A DNA stretch of 64,000 bases from Mesorhizobium sp. (GTDB lineage: Bacteria > Pseudomonadota > Alphaproteobacteria > Rhizobiales > Rhizobiaceae): contig SUGL01000007.1 of assembly GCA_004963905.1 (NCBI GenBank), positions 62,001 through 126,000 on the forward strand. Reading direction: 5' to 3'. A program made the position numbers and the translations under genes. A model generated the notes under the pieces. It made no database searches, was not told the DNA's origin, and saw only the letters and a list, made by a program, of their open reading frames with translations. Positions 52,098 through 60,325 of this stretch are shown one piece after another (positions within the stretch are counted from its first letter, which is position 1; each line of letters begins with the position of its first letter).

Positions 52098-52679
52098 ATG
52101 AAACTTCTGTTCAGCCGCAACCCCAATCCTCGCCTCGCCGTCGCGGTGGCGCGCTATCTCGGGGCGGAGATCGCCTTCGAATTCGCCTCGCCGACGGCGC
52201 CGGGGCAGGCCGAACGATATCGCGCGCTGAACGCCTGCCGGCTCTCGCGCGACATGCGTTCCGATTTCTGGCGCACCGGAGACGACGAGCCCGAGATGAT
52301 CCGCTGGCTGAGCTGGGGCAAGGAGAACTTCGCCAGGGCCTGCGACATGGTGCATTTTGAGCGCGGCACCAAACAGCGTTGGAGACTGGGACCGATCGAC
52401 GAGGCCTTGGTCGAAGAGGGGTTGAGGCAGTTCCACACGGCCGCAGCTCTCCTTGAGGCCGAGCTTTCTCAGCGCGAGTGGCTGGTCGGCAATTCGGTTT
52501 CCTATGCCGACTTCCGCATGGCGACGTTTCTGCCCTTCAACGACGCCGCAAGATTGCCGCTCGACGACTACCCGTCCCTTCGCCGCTGGTATGGCCGGCT
52601 GGAGGCGATCGATGCCTGGCGCGACCCCTTCCAGGGACTGGAGGCGCCGCAACTGCCGCCGGTCAGGATTGAAGCCTGA
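52098..52679 (+). CDS. Glutathione S-transferase-like protein with shortened N-terminal domain
   Basis: Predicted 193 residues, start at 52098 after ttggagatcgac. The opening (MKLLFSRNPNPRLAVAVARY) is a thioredoxin-type first strand and helix, and the C-terminal domain (LLEAELSQREWLVGNSVSYA then DFRMATFLPFND) is a normal GST helical domain. Between ERYRALN and ACRLSRDM about 25 residues expected in the family are missing, including the strand with the cis-proline and the E/S glutathione-contact motif. The frame is intact. Either a degenerate, non-catalytic GST fold or an in-frame deletion. Confidence 0.75.
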   Translation: MKLLFSRNPNPRLAVAVARYLGAEIAFEFASPTAPGQAERYRALNACRLSRDMRSDFWRTGDDEPEMIRWLSWGKENFARACDMVHFERGTKQRWRLGPIDEALVEEGLRQFHTAAALLEAELSQREWLVGNSVSYADFRMATFLPFNDAARLPLDDYPSLRRWYGRLEAIDAWRDPFQGLEAPQLPPVRIEA

Positions 52680-52817
52680 GCCCGCATCCGCTGAACCAAT
52701 CGACGGCTAAAGAACGCAAACTCAATCCCTCTGCCAGGCTCGTTTTGAAATCTTCTCGCTCATTTAATTCTACAAAATCGGTAGTCTTAATGAATAAATG
52801 CCGCGAGGAGAGCCGAG

Positions 52818-53375
52818 ATGACGAAGAAGCTGGTGGTGGGGATATCCGGCAACCTGACCCGCCCGTCGAAAACCAAGGCGTTCGTCAGTCATATCGCCGG
52901 CGAGGTCGCCGGCCGGATCGGTGCGACGCCTGCTGTCTTCGACATCGAGGACTTTGGTCCATCGCTTCCTCGGGCACGACGCATCGGCGATCTCGATCCG
53001 GTGGCCCGGGCCATCGTCGAACAATTGACCGGCGCGGACGTGCTGGTGGCGGGGTCGCCGACCTTCAAGGGCAGTTATACAGGCCTTTTCAAGCACTTGT
53101 TCGACCTTCTCGATCCGTCTTCGCTGCGCGGGAAACCGGTCGTCCTGGCGGCGACCGGCGGCGGAGAGCGTCACTCGCTGATCGTCGAACATCAGCTGCG
53201 GCCGCTGTTCGGCTTCTTCGAAGCGCTGACCATACCGACCGCGATCTACGCCTCCGACAAAGATTTTGCCGACGGCGTGCTGGTGTCGGAAGCGATCCAT
53301 GCCCGCGCCCGGCAGGCTGTCGCCGAGGTCGTCAACGTCGTCGGTGCCACACGCCGCGTCGGCCTCGCCGCCTGA
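52818..53375 (+). CDS. NADPH-dependent FMN reductase (MsuE/SsuE-like)
   Basis: Predicted 185 residues. Flavodoxin-like fold with the FMN-phosphate loop near GISGNLTRPSKTKAFV, the core motif DVLVAGSPTFKGSYTGLFKH, and VVLAATGGGERHSLIVEHQL. MsuE/SsuE enzymes supply reduced FMN to two-component monooxygenases. It is followed 37 bases later by a flavin-dependent monooxygenase, which it probably serves. Confidence 0.9.
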   Translation: MTKKLVVGISGNLTRPSKTKAFVSHIAGEVAGRIGATPAVFDIEDFGPSLPRARRIGDLDPVARAIVEQLTGADVLVAGSPTFKGSYTGLFKHLFDLLDPSSLRGKPVVLAATGGGERHSLIVEHQLRPLFGFFEALTIPTAIYASDKDFADGVLVSEAIHARARQAVAEVVNVVGATRRVGLAA

Positions 53376-53412
53376 CTCCAGCGCAGCCATTTTGCGAACC
53401 GAAGGATCAGCC

Positions 53413-54777
53413 ATGACCAGCCCCAGAAAATCCAGACAGATCAAGCTCGGCGCCTTTCTGCCCGGCGGCGGCCAACATGTCGCGGCCTGGCGCCATCCGG
53501 ACTCGCCGGCCGACGGCGCGACCAATTTCGAGTTCCACAAAAAGCTCGCGCTGACCGCCGAGCGCGGCCTGTTCGACGCCTATTTTCTTGCCGACAACCT
53601 GACGGTGGGCCTCGGCGCCCGCGAGGGCGGCAACGCCAAGATCGCCGGTTTCGAGCCGGTGACGCTGTTTGCGGCGCTGGCTCCGCTGACCACCCATCTC
53701 GGCTTCATCGCCACCGCTTCGACCACCTATGAGGAGCCTTACACGCTCGCCCGCAAATTCGCCTCGCTCGACCTTCTGTCGAACGGCCGCGCCGGCTGGA
53801 ACGTCGTCACCTCGGCGGGGGACGACACCGCGCGCAACTTCAATCGCGACGTCCAGCCCAACCATGCGGAGCGCTATGCGCGGGCGCATGAGCATGTCGA
53901 GACGGTCAAGGCGCTGTGGGACAGCTGGGAAGACGACGCTTTCATCCGCGACAAGAAGACCGGCCGCTTCTACGACAAGGACAAGCTGCACGACATCGAC
54001 CACAAGGGCGAACATTTCAGCGTCAAGGGGCCGCTCAACGTGCCGCGTCCGGTGCAAGGGCATCCCGTGGTGGTGCAGGCGGGCCAGTCCGAGGATGGCC
54101 GTGGGCTCGCCGCGGCCTCGGCCGAGGTGATCTTCACCGCGCATCAGAACCTCGCCTCCGCGCAGGAATTCTATCGCGACATCAAGGCGCGCGTGGCGGC
54201 GGCCGGCCGCGATCCGGCACAGGTGCTGATCATGCCGGGCGTGGCGCCTTTCGTCGGCCGCACCGAAGCGGAAGCCCGCGCCAAATACCAGCAACTGAAC
54301 GACCTGATCCTGCCGGAAGATGGGGTGGCGCTGCTCAACGCGCTTGCCGGCCAGACGCTCGATCTGCGGGATTATCCGCTCGACGGGCCGCTGCCGCCGA
54401 GCAGAGAAACTGAAGGCATGAAGAGCCGGCAGGCGCTGATCCGCCAGATCGCCGACGAGCACAATTTTACGATCCGCCAGCTCTATCAGTGGGTGGCGAC
54501 CGCGCGGGGGCATTACACGGTAATCGGCAGTGCCACGCAGGTCGCCGATCAGCTGGAGGAATGGTTCACCAATGAAGCCGCCGACGGCTTCAACATCCTG
54601 CCGCCCTGGCTGCCAGGCGCGCTCGACGATTTCGTCGACCTGGTGATCCCTGAGCTGCAACGGCGAGGCCTGTTCCGCACCGCCTATGAGGGCAGGACAC
54701 TGCGCGAGAATCTCGGCCTCAGGCGACCGGAGAATCCGTGGACGGCCGCCCGATCGACCGTGCTCGCCGCCGAATAG
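53413..54777 (+). CDS. Flavin-dependent monooxygenase, NtaA/SnaA/DszA family
   Basis: Predicted 454 residues from the ATG at 53413, preceded by gaaggatc. Family blocks: LGAFLPGGGQHVAAWRHPD, FDAYFLADNLTVG, GWNVVTSAGDDTARNFN, DIDHKGEHFSVKGPLNVPRP and GHYTVIGSATQVADQLEEWF. These luciferase-like enzymes use FMNH2 from a partner reductase to oxidise nitrilotriacetate, pristinamycin, dibenzothiophene sulfone or related substrates. With the adjacent SsuCAB-like transporter, an organosulfur substrate is a plausible guess. Confidence 0.9.
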   Translation: MTSPRKSRQIKLGAFLPGGGQHVAAWRHPDSPADGATNFEFHKKLALTAERGLFDAYFLADNLTVGLGAREGGNAKIAGFEPVTLFAALAPLTTHLGFIATASTTYEEPYTLARKFASLDLLSNGRAGWNVVTSAGDDTARNFNRDVQPNHAERYARAHEHVETVKALWDSWEDDAFIRDKKTGRFYDKDKLHDIDHKGEHFSVKGPLNVPRPVQGHPVVVQAGQSEDGRGLAAASAEVIFTAHQNLASAQEFYRDIKARVAAAGRDPAQVLIMPGVAPFVGRTEAEARAKYQQLNDLILPEDGVALLNALAGQTLDLRDYPLDGPLPPSRETEGMKSRQALIRQIADEHNFTIRQLYQWVATARGHYTVIGSATQVADQLEEWFTNEAADGFNILPPWLPGALDDFVDLVIPELQRRGLFRTAYEGRTLRENLGLRRPENPWTAARSTVLAAE

Positions 54778-54802
54778 TCTCTCGAAGCGAGGAGGCAAGA
54801 CG

Positions 54803-55651
54803 ATGACCTTGCAGCACATCGAACGTCCAATCGGCATCGGCAGGCGTGACGGCGGTAATGGCTTCGGTACCGAGGCCCTGCGGCTGGCCGGCCGGACCTC
54901 GGCGCGGATCCTGTCGCGCTATGGCCTGCTTCTCGGCTTCCTGGCGCTTTGGCAGGTGGCGGCAAGAAGCGGCTGGGTCAACGCGGCGGTGCTGCCGCCG
55001 ATCGACGCGATCGTCGCCGCGCTCTGGAAGGGGCTTGCCGGCGGCAGCCTGCTCGGCGACATCGCCATCAGCCTGCAGCGCGCCGGCCTGGCCTTCGCGG
55101 CGGCCGTCCTCGTCGCCATCCCGCTCGGCCTTGTCATGGGCCAGGTGCGGACCGTCGAAACCGCGCTCGATCCTATCCTGCAGCTCTTCCGCCAGACCTC
55201 GGCGCTGGCGCTGTATCCGGTCTTCATCCTGCTCTTGGGACTGGGCGAGGCCTCCAAGGTGTTCGTCATCTTCTGGGCGACGCTTTTTCCGCTGCTCCTC
55301 AACACCATCAGCGGCGTCAAGGAGGTCGACCCCAAGCTGCTCGAGATGGCGCGCGTCTACGGTGCCCGACGCTTGACTATTTTCCGCCGCGTCGTGCTGC
55401 CAGGCGCGGTGCCTTCGATCTTCGTCGGCTTGAGGCTCGGCGCCACCACCGCGCTGCTGCTGCTGATCGCCTCGGAAATGATCGGCGCCAACAAGGGCAT
55501 CGGCTTCCAGGTGATGAACGCGCAGTACAATTTCCAGATCCCGCTGATGTTCGCGGCGATCGTCATCCTGGCAGCGCTTGGGCTCATCGCCAACCAGGCG
55601 CTGGTCAGCCTGCAGCGGCGACTCTGCCGTTGGAGCAGCACCGTCGGCTAA
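54803..55651 (+). CDS. ABC transporter permease, SsuC-like
   Basis: Predicted 282 residues from the ATG at 54803, with gaggaggcaag upstream. About six membrane segments (YGLLLGFLALWQVAARSGWV, AAAVLVAIPLGLVMGQV) and the EAA loop ARVYGARRLTIFRRVVLPGA. BPD permease of the nitrate/sulfonate/taurine family. 25 bases after the monooxygenase gene. Confidence 0.9.
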   Translation: MTLQHIERPIGIGRRDGGNGFGTEALRLAGRTSARILSRYGLLLGFLALWQVAARSGWVNAAVLPPIDAIVAALWKGLAGGSLLGDIAISLQRAGLAFAAAVLVAIPLGLVMGQVRTVETALDPILQLFRQTSALALYPVFILLLGLGEASKVFVIFWATLFPLLLNTISGVKEVDPKLLEMARVYGARRLTIFRRVVLPGAVPSIFVGLRLGATTALLLLIASEMIGANKGIGFQVMNAQYNFQIPLMFAAIVILAALGLIANQALVSLQRRLCRWSSTVG

Positions 55652-55696
55652 GCCGCCAGTCTTCCTCGTCATTCCTGAACCATGAAAGGCCGGACC

Positions 55697-56695
55697 ATGA
55701 CCATCACACGCCGTTCGCTCCTCCTGCGTGCCCCGCTTGCCGCCGGCATCATCGCCGCCGGCCTGCCTTCGATCGCCCGCTCGCAGGCCGCTTCCGTCAA
55801 GATCCGCTATCTCGCCAGCCGCGGCGGCATTTCCCCGCACGAGCTCGCCGCCGAGCTCGGTTATTTCAAGGGTCTCGGCATCGAGCTCGAGAATGTCGGC
55901 TATGCCGCGGGCGGCCCCGAATCGCTGTTCGCGCTCGCCTCCGGCAGCGTCGACCTGGGTTCGGCCGCCACGCCGGCCGTGATCAACTCGATCGCCGGCG
56001 GCAACGACTTCGTCGCCGCCTATCCGAGCAACGGCATCAACAAGGAGGTCAAGAGCGTCTTCTATGTGCTGGAGGATAGCCCGATCAAATCGATCGCGGA
56101 TATCGCGGGCAAGACGATCTCGGTCAATACGCTCGGCGCCCATCTCGACTATACGGTGCGCGAGGCGCTGCGGGGCGTCGGCCTGCCGCCGGACGCCGCC
56201 AAGCTGGTCGTGGTGCCGGGGCCGCAGCTCGAGCAGACCTTGCGGTCGCGCCAGGTCGATGTCGCGGGTCTCGGCTACTGGCAGGCGACCTTCGCCGGCC
56301 AGCTGGTCAGCAATGGCGGCGTGCGCGGCATCTTCAACGATACCGACGTACTCGGCGAGATCGCCGGCGGTTTCGTGGTGCTGCGGCGCGATTTCATCGC
56401 CGCCAATCCCGACGCCGCCCGCAACTTCGTAGAGCAGTCCGCACGCGCCGCCGACTGGTCGCGACAGAACCCGGACGAGGCGCGCAAGGTGCTCGCCGGC
56501 GTCCTCGACAAGCGCGGCGAGAATGGCGAGCTGGCTCGTTTCTGGACCGGCTTCGGCCTGCGCGAAAAAGCGGCCGTGACGGACCGCGACGTCGACTTCT
56601 GGGTAAGCGTCCTCGAACGCGACGGCCGGTTGCCGAAAGGCAAGCTCAAGGCTGCCGATATCCTCTACCGTCCGGGCGAGACCAAGACCAACTGA
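55697..56695 (+). CDS. ABC transporter substrate-binding protein, SsuA-like
   Basis: Predicted 332 residues. The start at 55697 gives a Tat-like signal (TITRRSLLLRAPLAAGIIAA, cleavage near ARS-QA). Mature domain of the NMT1/SsuA type: YLASRGGISPHELAAELGYF, ESLFALASGSVDLGSAATPA and GKTISVNTLGAHLDYTVREA. Binds a sulfonate-like or related ligand; substrate not fixed. Between the permease and the ATPase, which is the order ssuC-A-B. Confidence 0.88.
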   Translation: MTITRRSLLLRAPLAAGIIAAGLPSIARSQAASVKIRYLASRGGISPHELAAELGYFKGLGIELENVGYAAGGPESLFALASGSVDLGSAATPAVINSIAGGNDFVAAYPSNGINKEVKSVFYVLEDSPIKSIADIAGKTISVNTLGAHLDYTVREALRGVGLPPDAAKLVVVPGPQLEQTLRSRQVDVAGLGYWQATFAGQLVSNGGVRGIFNDTDVLGEIAGGFVVLRRDFIAANPDAARNFVEQSARAADWSRQNPDEARKVLAGVLDKRGENGELARFWTGFGLREKAAVTDRDVDFWVSVLERDGRLPKGKLKAADILYRPGETKTN

Positions 56696-56712
56696 GCATG
56701 GAGGCGCAAGCC

Positions 56713-57474
56713 ATGGCGACGCCACGCAGCGGCGAGGTCACGATACGCGACCTGTCGAAATCCTTCAGCCTCGGCGGGCGCCAGCTTACCGTGCTGCGCT
56801 CGCTCAACCTCGATATCCGCCCCGGCGAATGCCTGGTCATCGTCGGCGCCAGCGGATCGGGCAAGACGACGCTGCTGCGCATCCTTGCTGGTCTGGAGAG
56901 GGCCGATGGCGGCGCCGTCGCCATCGACGGCAGAGCGATCGAGGGCGTCGGCGAGGAGCGGGCGGTGATCTTCCAGGAGCCACGTCTGCTGCCTTGGCTC
57001 ACCGTACTCGGCAATGTCGCCTTCGGCCTCGAGGTGCGCGGCGTGCCCAAGGCGGAGGCCGAGAAGCGGGCGCGCTTCTATATCGCGCTGGTCGGCCTCG
57101 CCGAATTCAGCGATGCCTATCCGAGACAGCTCTCGGGCGGCATGGCGCAGCGCGTCGGCATCGCCAGGGCTCTGACGGTGCAGCCGGAGATCCTGCTGCT
57201 CGACGAGCCGCTCGGGGCCCTCGACGCCATGACCAAGATCTCCATGCAGGAGGAACTGGCGCGCATCTGGAGCGAGGAGAACGTCACCATGGTCGTGGTC
57301 ACCCATGACCTGGAAGAAGCGATCTATCTTGCGGACCGGGTGCTGATCCTGCCCAAGGAGAAGGGCGGCGCGGCAAGGCTCATCGATGTCGACCTGCCAC
57401 GCCCGCGCGACCGCAGCGAAAGCCGTTTCGTGCGCTATCGCGAGGAACTGCTGCGCGAGTTCGGCCTGCATTAA
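56713..57474 (+). CDS. ABC transporter ATP-binding protein, SsuB-like
   Basis: Predicted 253 residues; start at 56713 after ggaggcgcaagcc rather than 56698. Walker A is VGASGSGKTTLLRILA, Q-loop EEPRLLPW-type in VIFQEPRLLPWLTV, signature LSGGMAQRVGIARA, Walker B ILLLDEPLGALDA, switch VVTHDLEEAI. Energises the importer formed with the two preceding genes. Convergent with the OhrR-type gene. Confidence 0.92.
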   Translation: MATPRSGEVTIRDLSKSFSLGGRQLTVLRSLNLDIRPGECLVIVGASGSGKTTLLRILAGLERADGGAVAIDGRAIEGVGEERAVIFQEPRLLPWLTVLGNVAFGLEVRGVPKAEAEKRARFYIALVGLAEFSDAYPRQLSGGMAQRVGIARALTVQPEILLLDEPLGALDAMTKISMQEELARIWSEENVTMVVVTHDLEEAIYLADRVLILPKEKGGAARLIDVDLPRPRDRSESRFVRYREELLREFGLH

Positions 57475-57488
57475 GGGATGCGCAAGCT

Positions 57489-57929
57489 TCAGCCGACGCC
57501 GGCCAGATCACTGTTCAGAGCATCCCGTAGCGCCTTCACCTGCCGGTTCAGGGCATCGAGCTCGGTCAGCGTCATTCCCGAGCGCTCGATCAGGGTCTCG
57601 TTCAGGCAATTGCACCGGACCAACAGCGCGCGTCCGGCCGCGGTCAGGTCGACCTGAACCTGACGTTCGTCGGCCCGGCTGCGCTGGCGCGTGACCAGTC
57701 CGGCTTGTTCCATGCGCTTCACCAGCGGCGTGATTGTGCTCGATTCCAAGGCGAGCCGATGCGCGATGCTGCCCACCGACATGCCGTCCGCCTCGCCCAG
57801 CGCGTTGAGCACGAGATATTGCGGATAGGTGATGCCCATTTCGTCCAGCATTGGTTTGTAGGTACGATTGATTGTCATGCTGGTGGCGTAAAGCGTGAAA
57901 CAGAGCTGATTGTCCAAGGGGAGAGGCAC
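57489..57929 (-). CDS. OhrR-type MarR-family regulator
   Basis: Predicted 146 residues from a GTG at 57929 with aaagga upstream (a GTG 27 bases earlier is also open). Starts VPLPLDNQLCFTLYATSMTI; the Cys (Cys10) is the peroxide-reactive residue of OhrR. The winged helix follows (GITYPQYLVLNALGEADGMS, ESSTITPLVKRMEQAGLVTR, SRADERQVQVDL). Two more cysteines (RCNC, ~Cys106 and Cys108) could act as the resolving partner. Divergent from an alpha/beta hydrolase with operator-like palindromes between, rather than from an ohr gene. Confidence 0.92.
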   Translation of the reverse strand: MPLPLDNQLCFTLYATSMTINRTYKPMLDEMGITYPQYLVLNALGEADGMSVGSIAHRLALESSTITPLVKRMEQAGLVTRQRSRADERQVQVDLTAAGRALLVRCNCLNETLIERSGMTLTELDALNRQVKALRDALNSDLAGVG

Positions 57930-57979
57930 GGCACGATCCTTTTGCCGACTGAGCACTGATTATGTACCACAGAAAATGT

Positions 57980-57989
57980 TATCGTGATA
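57980..57989. promoter_or_regulatory. Candidate operator half of a pair (TATCGTGATA)
   Basis: tatcgtgata, an imperfect 10-base palindrome 51 bases upstream of the regulator start. It differs by one base from the perfect palindrome at 58036-58045 in the same intergenic region. Confidence 0.55.
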
Positions 57990-58035
57990 CATATTTTTTG
58001 TGGACAAGTCGGCTCGATCGCGTTACGCATATCAT

Positions 58036-58045
58036 TATCGCGATA
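58036..58045. promoter_or_regulatory. Candidate operator half of a pair (TATCGCGATA)
   Basis: tatcgcgata, a perfect 10-base palindrome 34 bases before the hydrolase start, 56 bases (about five turns) from the related site at 57980. Confidence 0.55.
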
Positions 58046-58078
58046 TTATTTATTGCGACAATTCAGAAGGAGATGGAG

Positions 58079-58936
58079 ATGACGGAAGCTTCGCAGACCA
58101 AGATCGGCAGCGGCACGATCACCACGAAGGACGGAACGCAGATCTTCTACAAGGACTGGGGGACCGGTCAGCCGATCGTCTTCCATCATGGCTGGCCGTT
58201 GAGCAGCGACGACTGGGATGCCCAGATGCTGTTCTTCCTGTCGAAAGGCTACCGCGTCATCGCGCATGACCGCCGCGGCCACGGCCGCTCGACCCAGACC
58301 GACACCGGCAACGAGATGGACACCTACGCCGCCGATGTGGCGGCACTCGTCGCGCATCTCGGCCTCAAGGACGCCATCCATGTCGGTCACTCCACCGGCG
58401 GCGGCGAGGTGGCGCGCTATGTCGCCCAATATGGTTCCGGCGGCCGCGTCGCCAAGGCGGTGCTGATCGGCGCCGTGCCGCCGATCATGCTCAAGACCGA
58501 TGCCAATCCCGGCGGCCTGCCGATCGAGGTGTTCGATGGCTTCCGTTCGGCCCAGGCAGCCAACCGCGCCCAGTTCTTCCGCGACGTTCCGGCTGGTCCG
58601 TTCTACGGCTTCAACCGCCCGGGCGCGGTCGTGTCGCAGGGTGTCATCGACAATTGGTGGCGCCAGGGCATGATGGGCGGCACCAAGGCGCATTACGACT
58701 GCATCAAGGCTTTCTCGGAAACCGACTTCACCGAGGACCTGAGGAAGATCGACGTGCCGGTGCTGGTCATGCATGGCGACGACGACCAGATCGTGCCGAT
58801 CGCCGACTCCGCGCTGCTGTCGATCAAGCTGCTCAAGAAGGGCGAGCTCAAGGTCTACAAGGGCTTCCCGCACGGCATGGCGACGACCCATGCGGATGTC
58901 ATCAACGCCGACCTGTTGGCCTTCTTCAAGGCCTGA
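58079..58936 (+). CDS. Alpha/beta hydrolase, non-heme chloroperoxidase-like
   Basis: Predicted 285 residues; start at 58079 ([20 protein letters not shown]), after aaggag. The nucleophile elbow is [14 protein letters not shown] with Ser105; the oxyanion strand is [15 protein letters not shown]; the acid is in [14 protein letters not shown] and the His in [12 protein letters not shown]. This subfamily is usually named non-heme chloroperoxidase or arylesterase; it can make and use peracids. The neighbouring OhrR-type regulator makes peroxide-inducible expression likely. Confidence 0.9.
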   Translation: MTEASQTKIGSGTITTKDGTQIFYKDWGTGQPIVFHHGWPLSSDDWDAQMLFFLSKGYRVIAHDRRGHGRSTQTDTGNEMDTYAADVAALVAHLGLKDAIHVGHSTGGGEVARYVAQYGSGGRVAKAVLIGAVPPIMLKTDANPGGLPIEVFDGFRSAQAANRAQFFRDVPAGPFYGFNRPGAVVSQGVIDNWWRQGMMGGTKAHYDCIKAFSETDFTEDLRKIDVPVLVMHGDDDQIVPIADSALLSIKLLKKGELKVYKGFPHGMATTHADVINADLLAFFKA

Positions 58937-58956
58937 GCCCCCGCGCGAAAACAAAA

Positions 58957-58986
58957 AAAGCACCCGCCATCATGCGGGTGCTTTGA
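58957..58986. terminator. Bidirectional terminator
   Basis: aaagcacccgc (58957-58967) pairs with gcgggtgcttt (58974-58984) around catcat. A-run on the left and T-run on the right make it usable by the hydrolase gene (plus) and the MFS gene (minus), which converge here. Confidence 0.88.
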
Positions 58987-59021
58987 TCTTCAGGTTCTTC
59001 GCGGGCCGTGGTCGGCAAAAA

Positions 59022-60251
59022 TCAGGTCTTTCGGGCTTCCTTCATGTTTGGCAGGAACACCGTCAGCAGGCCGAGGAGGGGCAGGTAGGAGCAGATCTGG
59101 TAGACGAAGTCGATGCCCTTCATGTCGGCGATGACGCCGAGCACGGCGGCGGCGATGCCGCCCATGCCGAAGGCGAAGCCGAAGAAGATGCCGGCGATCA
59201 TGCCGACGCGTCCAGGCACCAGTTCCTGCGCGAAGACGACGATGTTGGAGAAGGCCGACGACAGGATGAGGCCGATCAGCACGGTGAGCACCATCGTCCA
59301 TTCCAGGTTGGCGTAGGGGAGCGCCAGCGTGAACGGCAGCACGCCGACGATCGAGAACCAGATCATCGCCTTCTGGCCGTAGCGGTCGCCGAACGGGCCG
59401 CCGAGCAGGATACCCAGCGCCGAAGCGCCGAGGAACAGGAACAGCATCACTTGGCTCATCTGCACCGAAACGCCGAACTTATGGATGGCGTAGAAGGTGT
59501 AGTAGCTGGAGAGCGAGGCAATATAGGCGTTCTTGCTCAGCACCAGCAGCGTCAGCACCGCCAGCGCCCACATGACCTTGCTGCGCGGGAAGGGCGAGAC
59601 GTGGGCCGCTTGCTTGCGGGTGGCCATCGAGGCGCGCAGCCGGCTGTACCAGCCGCCGACCTGCCACAAAACGACAATGCCGATCAGCGAGCCGACGGCG
59701 AACCAGGAAATGCTGGTCTGGCCGAATGGCACGACGATGAAGGCGGCGAGCAGCGGTCCCATCGCCTGGCCGAAATTGCCGCCGACCTGGAACAGCGACT
59801 GCGCCAGGCCGAAGCGGCCGCCGGAGGCGAAGCGGGCAATGCGCGAGGATTCCGGGTGGAAGATCGCCGAGCCGATGCCGATCAGCGAGGCGCCGATCAG
59901 GAGCAGCCAGTAGTGGCCGGCATGGGCGAGCACCACCAACCCGACCAGCGACGAGGCCATGCCCCAAGGCAAGGAATAGGGCATAGGCCGCTTGTCGGTG
60001 ATCATGCCGATCACCGGCTGCAGCAGCGAGGCCGTCACCTGGAAGGTGAAGGTCAAAAGGCCGATCTGCCAGAAGTCGAGACCGTAATTGTCCTTGAGCA
60101 GCGGATAGATGGCCGAAAGCAGCGACTGCATGATGTCGTTGACGCAGTGGCAGAAGCTCACCGCGAGAATGACGGTGAAGGCCGTCGCTTGCGCCGAGGG
60201 GTGACTGGCCGCCGCTGGGGCAGCGACGGCGGTGGCGGTCGTATCGGTCAA
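59022..60251 (-). CDS. MFS transporter, fosmidomycin-resistance (Fsr) type
   Basis: Predicted 409 residues with about twelve membrane segments (for example FSCHCVNDIMQSLLSAIYPL-like first segment, LLTFTFQVTASLLQPVIGMI). The motif ADLHPESSR-type reads GIGSAIFHPESSRIARFASG and AQSLFQVGGNFGQAMGPLLA, both characteristic of Fsr proteins. Proton-driven drug efflux; substrate uncertain. Divergent from an AraC-family regulator (74-base gap), its probable controller. Confidence 0.88.
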   Translation of the reverse strand: MTDTTATAVAAPAAASHPSAQATAFTVILAVSFCHCVNDIMQSLLSAIYPLLKDNYGLDFWQIGLLTFTFQVTASLLQPVIGMITDKRPMPYSLPWGMASSLVGLVVLAHAGHYWLLLIGASLIGIGSAIFHPESSRIARFASGGRFGLAQSLFQVGGNFGQAMGPLLAAFIVVPFGQTSISWFAVGSLIGIVVLWQVGGWYSRLRASMATRKQAAHVSPFPRSKVMWALAVLTLLVLSKNAYIASLSSYYTFYAIHKFGVSVQMSQVMLFLFLGASALGILLGGPFGDRYGQKAMIWFSIVGVLPFTLALPYANLEWTMVLTVLIGLILSSAFSNIVVFAQELVPGRVGMIAGIFFGFAFGMGGIAAAVLGVIADMKGIDFVYQICSYLPLLGLLTVFLPNMKEARKT

Positions 60252-60325
60252 GGCAATGCTCCGTGGTCTTTTTGGCGGCGAACCGCAGGCAGTCTGTTAG
60301 GACGCTTGCCTTATAATCGGCTTGA

